A stretch of DNA of 51,197 bases, from assembly GCA_007121535.1 (NCBI GenBank), contig SKKK01000432.1:1-51197 (forward strand), in the 5' to 3' direction. Positions 35,247 to 42,491 of this stretch are shown piece by piece. Position numbers and translations under genes: made by a program. The stretch comes from Planctomycetaceae bacterium (GTDB taxonomy: Bacteria; Planctomycetota; Planctomycetia; Pirellulales; Pirellulaceae). Under the pieces are notes generated by a model. The model was not told the DNA's origin. It saw only the letters and a program-made list of their open reading frames with translations, and did not search any database. Within the stretch, counting starts at the first letter, position 1. Every line of letters begins with the position of its first letter.

Positions 35247-35333
35247 GAGCGGCAAGGCGCCGGTCCTGGTGGGGTCGGGAACCGGTGGCTAGCGCCATTC
35301 CGCTGGGAACCGGTGGCTAGCGCCATTCCGCTC
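35247..35333. repeat. Degenerate copies of the 24-bp repeat unit, locus C
   Basis: A shortened unit (35247-35264) is followed by two tandem units in the opposite orientation (35282-35304 and 35310-35333, ccggtggctagcgccattcc...). They lie in the ribF-nrnA spacer. They are related to the inner arms of copies A and B and to array D, but lack the outer terminal repeats. Confidence 0.8.
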
Positions 35334-35340
35334 AGTCTTG

Positions 35341-36309
35341 TCACGCGTCAACAAACCGCTCGGCGATCTGGCCCGCAGACCGGACATCGTGTTGCAGTTG
35401 TTCTTTGAGGTGTTCCACGGATGCAAAGGGACGAATGTCGCGAAGATGCGACAAAAAGTCAACCTCCAATGGCTCGCCGTACAACGAATCCTGGTATCCG
35501 ATCAAATGGACTTCGACCTTGAGCGTCTGTTCGTTGAAGGTCAGGTTCGGCCCGATATGAATCGCGGCGGGCCAGATCGCACCGTTGGTCCAGGCTCGAC
35601 CCGCGTAGACCCCGGACGATGGCAGGAGGGTATCGATCCCTTCGACGTTCGCCGTGGGAAACCCCAAAGTGGCTCCGCGCCTGGCTCCATGCGTGACCAG
35701 ACCGCGAATGCGGTACGGACGGGTCAGCATTTGGCGAGCTGCATCGACATCCCCTTGCCGCACTGCCTCGCGGATTCGACTGCTGGAAATATAGTGGGCG
35801 TCCAGCAACAGCGGCGGCACCACCTCCAGATCGATCTTCGCTTTTCGACACAGCGAAATCAATTGCTTCACGTCGCCCTCGCGATCCCGGCCGAAACGGA
35901 AATTAGGACCTTCGACCATCGCGCGGGCGCTCAATTGCTTGACCACGACGGTGTCGAAGAACTCGCGGGACGACAGCGAAAGAAGATGCTCGTCCGTCGG
36001 ATAAGCCACCATCGCATCGACGCCCAATTCCGTCAGCAGCCCCGCTTTGCGTTCCGACCAAGTCAATGGCGGCGGCGCTTCCGCAGGTCGCAGGAGGCGA
36101 GCGGGATGGGGGTCGAAGGTGAAGACCACAGCGGGACCGCTCACCTTGCGAGCAAGTTCGATCAACCGTTCCACCAGGCGTTGATGCCCGCGGTGGACGC
36201 CATCGAAATTCCCGATCGCGACCGCACCCTGCTGAAGTTCCGTCGTGATTTGATCTAGGTGCCGCAGTAGCCGCACGGGCCTGTTCGCCGAGAGAGAAGG
36301 ATGGTTCAT
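35341..36309 (-). CDS. ribF: Bifunctional riboflavin kinase/FAD synthetase
   Basis: RibF converts riboflavin to FMN and then FAD. In 322 residues it has the nucleotidyltransferase N-domain (AIGNFDGVHRGHQRLVERL near residue 30, FDPHPARLL) and the riboflavin kinase C-domain (GATLGFPTANVEG, SGVYAGRAW, FLSHLRDIRPF). Length and order are standard. No FMN riboswitch was seen upstream; nnrD ends 32 bases before its start. Confidence 0.97.
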   Translation of the reverse strand: MNHPSLSANRPVRLLRHLDQITTELQQGAVAIGNFDGVHRGHQRLVERLIELARKVSGPAVVFTFDPHPARLLRPAEAPPPLTWSERKAGLLTELGVDAMVAYPTDEHLLSLSSREFFDTVVVKQLSARAMVEGPNFRFGRDREGDVKQLISLCRKAKIDLEVVPPLLLDAHYISSSRIREAVRQGDVDAARQMLTRPYRIRGLVTHGARRGATLGFPTANVEGIDTLLPSSGVYAGRAWTNGAIWPAAIHIGPNLTFNEQTLKVEVHLIGYQDSLYGEPLEVDFLSHLRDIRPFASVEHLKEQLQHDVRSAGQIAERFVDA

Positions 36310-36341
36310 CGGTGCGAGACTGCCTTATTCGTCCACTCAGA

Positions 36342-37214
36342 TCAACCAGAATGCAAGTCCTGAAACGCCGCCGGAAGAAATCTTAACAGATCTGCCGCCG
36401 TCATGGCCACCTGGCCTAACTGCCGCGCAGCCAGATCTCCGGCCAACCCGTGGACATGAACTCCCAAGTGGGCTGCCTCGAACGGCTTCAGTCCCTGGCA
36501 GATCAACGCCGTAATGATGCCGGTCAGCACATCTCCCGATCCTCCCGTGCCCATTCCCGGATTGCCCGTCGTGTTGAATGCGACGCGCTGGCCATCGGTG
36601 ATCATCGTGCGATGCCCCTTCAGCACGACAACAATACCCTGCCGCTGCGCCAGGTTCACCGCTTGGTCCGTTGCCGCATCGCTTCCATCTACCGAGCCGG
36701 CAACGCCCATCAGCCGTCGAAATTCACCGGGATGAGGTGTTAAGACACGAGGGCCGACGCAATCGAACGCGAGATCCTTCATCGAGCCCAACGCGTTCAG
36801 CCCATCAGCGTCCACGACCATGGGGACCGATACATGCCGATACAGCCAAGGGACCAGCCGATCCAAGTCCGCCGAGCGCCCCAGCCCCGGACCCAGCCCC
36901 ATGCAAGTTGCCTTTTGCGACAGTTCCATCAAGGCATCATGGCAACCCCAAGAGAGTCGACCGGCGTCATCATCGGCAAGCGAAACGGTCATGTAACAGG
37001 GGTCGAAACCGGCGACAACATCTTGGCACTTGTCCGAGACAGCCACCGTGACCAGCCCGGCGCCGGCTCGCAGGGCCGACATGCCGGCCAGAGCGACCGC
37101 CCCGCTCATCCCCCGAGAACCACCGACCAAGACTGCACGCCCGAAGTCGCCCTTGTGGCTCTCCGGGCGTCGGGCGGGCAGTTCTGGCAACGGCAAACGA
37201 CTGTCGCACGTCAC
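36342..37214 (-). CDS. nnrD: ADP-dependent (S)-NAD(P)H-hydrate dehydratase
   Basis: NnrD repairs hydrated NAD(P)H. In 290 residues it has DFGRAVLVGGSRGMSGA, LTPHPGEFRRLMG, VVVLKGHRTMITDG and the ribokinase-like NTTGNPGMGTGGSGDVLTG. It is complete. I chose the GTG at 37212-37214, which overlaps the upstream stop by four bases (GTGA); the open frame extends further but only antisense-like through the upstream gene. The epimerase partner NnrE, often fused, is not here. Confidence 0.93.
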   Translation of the reverse strand: MTCDSRLPLPELPARRPESHKGDFGRAVLVGGSRGMSGAVALAGMSALRAGAGLVTVAVSDKCQDVVAGFDPCYMTVSLADDDAGRLSWGCHDALMELSQKATCMGLGPGLGRSADLDRLVPWLYRHVSVPMVVDADGLNALGSMKDLAFDCVGPRVLTPHPGEFRRLMGVAGSVDGSDAATDQAVNLAQRQGIVVVLKGHRTMITDGQRVAFNTTGNPGMGTGGSGDVLTGIITALICQGLKPFEAAHLGVHVHGLAGDLAARQLGQVAMTAADLLRFLPAAFQDLHSG

Positions 37215-37624
37215 GGCAGGATGACGGGAAGCACCGGCGAAAAAACCTGCACCGGCGGCGACAGGACCGTGACTGGCGCCGGAGTTGCAAACACCTGCGT
37301 CGGCACGCGGTATGTCGTCACCGGGACCGGCGCTCGATACATCGTCACCGGGGCCATGGGCTGTGCCTGCATCACAGGCGAGGCGACCACGACCGGTGCG
37401 GGAGCCACCGCCACCGGAGTGGCCATGGTCACCACCGGTCGGTACACCGTTTGAAGACCAAACAAACCGCGTCGCTCGGGCATGTAGGCCACAACCGGCA
37501 CCCCCGCAGGCTGAACGACCGGAACGGCTATCGGCACCTGGGCGGACGCTTGCGAAGGCCCCAGCAGCACCAGCCACACAAACCCGAACAGCATCAAAAC
37601 AACAACCCATCGAATACCGGACAT
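37211..37624 (-). CDS. Small secreted Pro/Val-rich protein
   Basis: The ATG at 37622-37624 follows GAGGGAG by about seven bases and gives 137 residues. A signal peptide (about 1-28, ending ASAQ) is followed by a low-complexity chain of Pro, Val, Ala and Thr, for example APVTMYRAPVPVTTYRVPTQ. It resembles the TTSAP-repeat protein in style (TT/AP-rich) but without exact repeats. It is probably a surface or matrix polypeptide. Its stop overlaps the nnrD start, an odd pairing with a metabolic enzyme. Confidence 0.75.
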   Translation of the reverse strand: MSGIRWVVVLMLFGFVWLVLLGPSQASAQVPIAVPVVQPAGVPVVAYMPERRGLFGLQTVYRPVVTMATPVAVAPAPVVVASPVMQAQPMAPVTMYRAPVPVTTYRVPTQVFATPAPVTVLSPPVQVFSPVLPVILP

Positions 37625-37771
37625 CTTCTGCTCCCTCAATGAAAAAGAGTGGACATCATCAATTCGTTCTTTCCATTCTATACCACCCGCAATTCCAGCA
37701 TATGATAATGTTGGCCCGAGGCAAGAGATTAGTTCCAATTAGGGGAATTCTCTGCTGGCCGAATGGCTTAT

Positions 37772-38626
37772 TCAACTGCTGGCGCTGCGATAGCTCAACA
37801 GAGCACGGCGAAAGACCAGCCGCGAACCGATCAAGCTGATGACGGTTGCCAATAAAGCAAAGCCGGTCAGTGGCCATTCCCACCAAGCTCGCGGATCCAA
37901 GGGCCGGGCCAACATTCGAGCCGGTACGTTGACAACCACAAGTACCGGGATCACGAAGGTAAACACGGCCCACAGCACCATTCCCCAACCGCGTTGATAG
38001 ATGTCCATCGGGTACCGAGCAAAGTTGGTGATGTAGAACCAAAAATTGTAGAGCGATTGGTTACGCCCCAACCAGATACTGGTCGCGGCCAGAGAAATCA
38101 TTAAACTGTACAAGATGGCAACCCCGCACAGGATGTAAAACGGATAGAGCAACAAGGCGATCGGGCTGAGCACCAGCGGGTTGTCCGGCCGGATTCTCAA
38201 TTGCCACAGGCTGATCCCCAACAGCACCGCCCCGGCCACCACGTTGACCAGCGAAGACCAATCGATTCGTTGGAATGACACGAGGAATTGGGTATCGATC
38301 GGCTTGAGTAACGCGAAGTCCAGGTTGCCCGTACGAATCAATTCGCTGAATTCCTGGGCGTTGGGCATGAAAAACGCCTGGACCAAGCTGTTGATGAACC
38401 AAGTGGTCGCCAAGAACACGAAGAACTCGAACTTACCCCAACCCGATTCGAGGCCGATCGAACTGGTATGGTGAAAGACCAATAAATAGAAGCCCACGTT
38501 CATCACGGTCCAAGACAGCGACGATAGGCTCTCCAGCAGGAAGTTCGTGCGAAACGTCATGTCGCGGATCAAACTGTTTCGCGCAAACGTCAAAAGGACC
38601 CTTCCATAAGGGGGGTTATCGCTCAT
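37772..38626 (-). CDS. ABC-2 family transporter permease
   Basis: This 284-residue membrane protein has six predicted segments and matches the ABC-2 permease type that includes GNLDFALLKPIDTQFLVSFQ and FPxxIYxxxxR-like ARYPMDIYQRGWGMVLWAVF. It would be the membrane half of an exporter. No ATPase or second permease lies next to it in the window, though such genes are usually adjacent in this family. The substrate is unknown. Confidence 0.85.
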   Translation of the reverse strand: MSDNPPYGRVLLTFARNSLIRDMTFRTNFLLESLSSLSWTVMNVGFYLLVFHHTSSIGLESGWGKFEFFVFLATTWFINSLVQAFFMPNAQEFSELIRTGNLDFALLKPIDTQFLVSFQRIDWSSLVNVVAGAVLLGISLWQLRIRPDNPLVLSPIALLLYPFYILCGVAILYSLMISLAATSIWLGRNQSLYNFWFYITNFARYPMDIYQRGWGMVLWAVFTFVIPVLVVVNVPARMLARPLDPRAWWEWPLTGFALLATVISLIGSRLVFRRALLSYRSASS

Positions 38627-38755
38627 CTCGGTTCAACCCTGTTCCCAGTGCGGATCTGCTGTTAAATTAACGGTTTTGATTCTTGGTGACCTCGCCGGAT
38701 TCGCCGCGCGTTCGGGAAGCGGGCGGTTCGGACAGAGGTCCAGCTACGATGGTGA

Positions 38756-40090
38756 ATGATGATGAAACGTTTCGTACCATGGACCAGTGTCTTCATGGCC
38801 TTCGCCCTTGCCGTTGTAGGCACCGCCTGCCGCCCCGTCAATCAGACAACGGATCCAGGCCCCTCGAATGGTGAGCCTGACCGCGCCGAAACCGAAGATA
38901 CGCCGACTGTCGAGCTCCCAACGGAAGCGGAGGTTTTGGAAGACGAGCCAGTCGAGGCCGAGTTGGCGGACATGCCGGTGCCCCCGCTGCCTCTTGACGA
39001 CCAGCAATTGGCCGAAGGATGGATCGCGCTGTTCGACGGCCAGACGTTGTTTGGTTGGCACGCGGCTTCCGAAGCCAACTGGCGAGTCGAGGAAGGGGCG
39101 ATCGTTGTCAGTTCGGGGGAAAAAGGCTTGCTGCACACCAACGTCCAGTTCGGTGATTACGTGTTGCGTCTGGATTTTCTTAGCGAACCCGGGACCAACA
39201 GCGGCATTTTCCTGCACACCCCGCCCGTTCCCGAGGATCCGGCCGTCGACTGTTACGAAGTGAATATCGCCGATGCGGACGATCCGTTTCCGACCGGCAG
39301 TTTGGTGGGGCGAGCCAAAGTCGAGGACGATTTCAACAGCGAGCAATGGCAGACGTACGAGATCACTGTCGTTGGCGACACGATCACGGTTCACCTGGAC
39401 GGCCAACACGTTCTGGAGTACACGGATCCGGAACCGTTACGGCGGGGTAACATCGGCTTGCAGTACAATCAAGGTCGAGTGGCTTTTCGCAATATTCATC
39501 TCAAGCCGCTCGAGCTGCCATCACTTTTCAACGGCAAAGATTTGACCGGTTGGGTGACGTATCCCGACATGGACAGCCGGTTCACGGTCACCGAGGACGG
39601 GCTCTTGCACGTCGAGGACGGGCGCGGCCAGTTGGAGACGGAGCAATCGTTTGGTGATTTTGTGCTGCAACTTCAGTGCAAGACACACGCTCCCGAATTG
39701 AACTCGGGGATCTTCTTCCGCTGCATCCCCGGGGATATCATGATGGGTTACGAGTTTCAGATCCACAACGGCATCATCGACGGCGATCCTCGTCGTCCCG
39801 TGGATTGCGGTACGGGGGGGATTTTCCGTCGCCAGGACGCTCGGTTTGTGGTGGCCGAGGATCTCCAGTGGTTTTATATGACGATGGTCGTCACCGGCCC
39901 CCACATGGCCGCTTGGGTCAACGGATTGCAGGTCAGCGACTGGACGGACGAGCGACCGCCGGATGAAAACCCGCGTCGCGGCAAGCGACTGGAGCCTGGA
40001 ACCATCATCATTCAAGGGCATGATCCGACAACGGACATCTCGTTCCGCGAGATCTATGCGGCGGAATTGGCGCCCTCGCGCGGCTGGTAG
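38756..40090 (+). CDS. Lipoprotein with two DUF1080 domains
   Basis: This 444-residue protein begins with three ATG codons and has a lipoprotein signal with a lipobox (VGTAC, Cys25). An acidic Pro/Glu linker spans residues 30-80. Two concanavalin-like DUF1080 (3-keto-disaccharide hydrolase) domains follow: about 85-255 (GWIALFDGQTLFGW, NSGIFLHTP) and 256-440 (LPSLFNGKDLTGW, NSGIFFRCIPGD). Most family members have one copy. It is likely periplasmic, membrane-anchored and involved in sugar or glycan breakdown. ProC follows after 20 bases. Confidence 0.9.
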   Translation: MMMKRFVPWTSVFMAFALAVVGTACRPVNQTTDPGPSNGEPDRAETEDTPTVELPTEAEVLEDEPVEAELADMPVPPLPLDDQQLAEGWIALFDGQTLFGWHAASEANWRVEEGAIVVSSGEKGLLHTNVQFGDYVLRLDFLSEPGTNSGIFLHTPPVPEDPAVDCYEVNIADADDPFPTGSLVGRAKVEDDFNSEQWQTYEITVVGDTITVHLDGQHVLEYTDPEPLRRGNIGLQYNQGRVAFRNIHLKPLELPSLFNGKDLTGWVTYPDMDSRFTVTEDGLLHVEDGRGQLETEQSFGDFVLQLQCKTHAPELNSGIFFRCIPGDIMMGYEFQIHNGIIDGDPRRPVDCGTGGIFRRQDARFVVAEDLQWFYMTMVVTGPHMAAWVNGLQVSDWTDERPPDENPRRGKRLEPGTIIIQGHDPTTDISFREIYAAELAPSRGW

Positions 40091-40110
40091 ACCGGGGATT
40101 GGAGCGATCC

Positions 40111-40923
40111 ATGTCACATCGTAAGCTTGGATTCTTGGGCGCGGGCCAAATGGCTCGCGCATTGGCCGCAGGATTCGTGCGCGCCGGTCTGGTCGAAGCA
40201 GCCAGCGTGGTGGCTTACGACCCGGACGCCTCGGCTGCCGAGCAATTCGCGCGGGAACTCGGCGGCGCCCGTTGCCTGGACAGCAACGCGCAGGTCGTCC
40301 AAGCCGCCGACGTTGTCTTTCTGGCCGTCAAGCCCTCGCAGGTCGGTCCGGTGGCCGAGCAGGTCGGTGGGCGATTGGCCGAGGATCGCCTGTTGGTTTC
40401 GATCGCAGCCGGCATCGGACTCAGCAGCCTGACGCAACGATTCGGTACCGAGCGGGTGATCCGGGTGATGCCCAATACCCCGTGCTTGATCGGTCAAGGC
40501 GCCGCAGCGTACGCAAGGGGCCGCGGTGCGACCGACGACGACCGTCTTCTGGTTGACCGCCTGATGAACTCGGTCGGGATTGCCATGGCCGTGGACGAAG
40601 GCTTGTTGGATGCGGTCACCGGACTGTCCGGCTCGGGGCCCGCATTCGTCTTCACGGTGATCGAGGCCTTGGCGGACGGCGGAGTGCGTATGGGGTTGCC
40701 GCGAAACGTCGCGATGGCGCTGGCGGCACAGACCGTTCGCGGCGCCGCCCAGATGGTACTGGACGAAAACGTCCACCCCGCCGAGTTGCGAGATCGGGTG
40801 GCCAGCCCCGGAGGAACGACGATTGCGGGAATCGAGGCGATCGAGCATCATGGGATGCGGGCCGCATTGATGGCAGCCGTCCGCGCGGCGGCGGATCGAT
40901 CGAAAGAATTGGCCGCACAGTAG
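40111..40923 (+). CDS. proC: Pyrroline-5-carboxylate reductase
   Basis: This protein makes proline from pyrroline-5-carboxylate with NAD(P)H. The 270 residues have the Rossmann start LGFLGAGQMARALAAG, VFLAVKPSQV, RVMPNTPCLIGQG and the family signature VTGLSGSGPAFVF with SPGGTTIAG. It is complete. The ATG at 40111 has GGAG upstream. A small cysteine-containing gene follows after 16 bases. Confidence 0.97.
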   Translation: MSHRKLGFLGAGQMARALAAGFVRAGLVEAASVVAYDPDASAAEQFARELGGARCLDSNAQVVQAADVVFLAVKPSQVGPVAEQVGGRLAEDRLLVSIAAGIGLSSLTQRFGTERVIRVMPNTPCLIGQGAAAYARGRGATDDDRLLVDRLMNSVGIAMAVDEGLLDAVTGLSGSGPAFVFTVIEALADGGVRMGLPRNVAMALAAQTVRGAAQMVLDENVHPAELRDRVASPGGTTIAGIEAIEHHGMRAALMAAVRAAADRSKELAAQ

Positions 40924-40939
40924 ATAGGGAGCGAAAGAG

Positions 40940-41176
40940 ATGGCCGAAGTCATATGCGTTATCGACGATAAACACGTCCCCCTTTATCGCATCATGTGGG
41001 TCTCAGACCTGCCGCATTTCTGCGGAAACGAGGATTGCATGTGCGAGGGACGATACGAAGTGCGATTGGAAATGGATGAATCGGTATGGGCCAGTCGCGA
41101 AGAGCGCGACGAGGTCCTGACGGCCTTGGAAGCGTGGGCGGGCGGCGGCACGGAACCCGAGGAGGGCTGGAATTGA
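40940..41176 (+). CDS. Small acidic protein with a Cys cluster
   Basis: The 78-residue frame has a GGGAG ribosome-binding site and starts MAEVICVIDDKHVPLYRIMW. The cluster FCGNEDCMCEG (Cys28, Cys33, Cys35) plus Cys6 could bind a metal. The C-terminal half is acidic and helical. No family was recognised. It is probably cotranscribed with proC. A repeat array begins 66 bases after its stop. Confidence 0.65.
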   Translation: MAEVICVIDDKHVPLYRIMWVSDLPHFCGNEDCMCEGRYEVRLEMDESVWASREERDEVLTALEAWAGGGTEPEEGWN

Positions 41177-41527
41177 CGGCCATCGGCGGCTCGCGGCCAA
41201 CCACGACCGTCGCCGTCGCTTCGGATCGGCAAAGAAAAATTTGAGCGGCACGGCGCTAGCCACCGGTCCCGTGAGCGGCATGGCGCTAGCCACCGGCGCC
41301 CCTGAGCGGACTGGCGCTAGCCACCGGCGCCCCTGGGCGGACTGGCCACCGGCTGCTGTGCGGCAAAAACCGGCGGCTAGCGCCGTGCCGCTCAGGTGAA
41401 AAACCGGCGGCTAGCGCCGTGCCGCTCAGGTGAAAAACCGGCGGCTAGCGCCGTGCCGCTCACGGAAACACCGACAATTTTTTCTTTGCCGACCCTTATA
41501 CGACAGCGAACATCACAAAGGAATGCT
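41177..41527. other. Intergenic region holding repeat array D
   Basis: No gene is seen. Almost the whole stretch is occupied by the array listed at 41226-41492. The last 35 bases lead into efpL. Confidence 0.6.
41226..41492. repeat. Inverted repeat array D with outer inverted repeats
   Basis: Three 24-bp units and one shortened unit (41243-41352, gagcggcacggcgctagcca...) run in one orientation. Three further units (41370-41393, 41404-41427, 41438-41461) run in the other, separated by identical aggtgaaaa spacers. The block is enclosed by tcggcaaagaaaaatt (41226-41241) and its inverse at 41476-41492 (one base longer). Orientation flip and very short spacers exclude CRISPR. Confidence 0.9.
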
Positions 41528-42091
41528 ATGCTGGCAAAAGAAATCAAACCGGGTTCCGTTGTCAACTATCAGGATGCGCCCATTCTGATCGAAACGGTCA
41601 ACGTCCAAACCCCCTCGGCACGCGGGGCGGCGACACTGTATAAATTCCGAGGCCGGCATCTGGTCAGCGGTCAGAAGACGGACATCACGCTGAAGGGTAC
41701 CGAGTCGTTGGACGAGGCGGATTTTGAACGCCGCCCGGTCAACCTGATGTATACCGATGCGACCCACGTGCATCTGCTGGACCAGACCGATTACAACCAA
41801 TACTCGCTGCCGTTGGAACAAGTGGCCGAACAGATGCGTTACGTCACCGAAGCCTTGCAAGGCATGTCGGCGCTGATCTACAACGGCGAGTGCGTCGGGT
41901 TGCAACTTCCGTTGACGGTCGAGTTGACGATCACCCAGTGCGATCCGGCGGTGCGAGGCAATTCGGCCACGTCTCGAACCAAGCCGGCGACGCTGGAAAC
42001 CGGCTTGACCGTCCAGGTCCCCGAATACCTGAAGCAGGGTGAACGGATCAAGATCGATACTCGTACAGGCGATTTTCTTTCCCGCGTTTAG
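41528..42091 (+). CDS. efpL: Elongation factor P-like protein EfpL/YeiP
   Basis: This 187-residue translation factor has three beta-barrel domains (KOW-like N-domain and two OB domains). It eases ribosome stalling at proline-type sequences. The loop QTPSARGAATLYKFRG matches YeiP/EfpL, with Arg32 at the tip where EF-P has a modified Lys. RNKPATL-like RTKPATLETGLTVQVPEYL also matches YeiP. The ATG at 41528 is chosen because the longer frame runs through repeat array D. It is followed 16 bases later by an Asp-rich gene and then ileS. Confidence 0.9.
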   Translation: MLAKEIKPGSVVNYQDAPILIETVNVQTPSARGAATLYKFRGRHLVSGQKTDITLKGTESLDEADFERRPVNLMYTDATHVHLLDQTDYNQYSLPLEQVAEQMRYVTEALQGMSALIYNGECVGLQLPLTVELTITQCDPAVRGNSATSRTKPATLETGLTVQVPEYLKQGERIKIDTRTGDFLSRV

Positions 42092-42107
42092 AAGCTGACA
42101 ACAACCC

Positions 42108-42491
42108 ATGAACAAGAACCCGTTAGATGATGCCGCTTTCACGATGACTTGCGAAGCGCTGCCCGGCGAACACGCCCCCGCACCGGCCGAGTGGCTGGAG
42201 GACGACGAAAGGGGCCTGCCGCCCGTCGCCGGCCAGATCGATGATTTCGATGACTTCGAAGACGACGATTTCGATGACTTCGATGATGATTTCGATGATG
42301 ACTTCGAGGAGGAGCTGGAAGACGAGTATACCCTGGACGACGACGAATTCGCGGACGATTTGGACGACGACAGCGACAATCCGGGCAGCGGTGATGAAGA
42401 GGATGCCGAACCGTCTGACAAGGACGATGACGAGGACGACGACGGCGTCTCCGATGACGATGACTTCGACGACTTCGATGTGGAGACGTGA
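42108..42491 (+). CDS. Asp/Glu-rich low-complexity protein
   Basis: This 127-residue frame starts at an ATG 16 bases after efpL and ends in TGATG shared with the ileS start. From residue 45 it is almost only Asp, Glu and Phe, with repeated DDF and DDD runs. The first 40 residues are ordinary. It is presumably disordered, strongly acidic and cytoplasmic. No family was recognised. Its conserved-looking position between two translation genes argues that it is real; DNA-mimic or ion-binding roles are speculation. Confidence 0.75.
   Translation: MNKNPLDDAAFTMTCEALPGEHAPAPAEWLEDDERGLPPVAGQIDDFDDFEDDDFDDFDDDFDDDFEEELEDEYTLDDDEFADDLDDDSDNPGSGDEEDAEPSDKDDDEDDDGVSDDDDFDDFDVET

Noticed and set aside
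36310-36341. FMN riboswitch before ribF
   Set aside because: Only 32 bases separate ribF from nnrD, and no conserved riboswitch segments are visible.
41243-41461. Possible CRISPR array
   Set aside because: Spacers are only 6-9 bases and partly identical, units flip orientation midway, and there are no cas genes.
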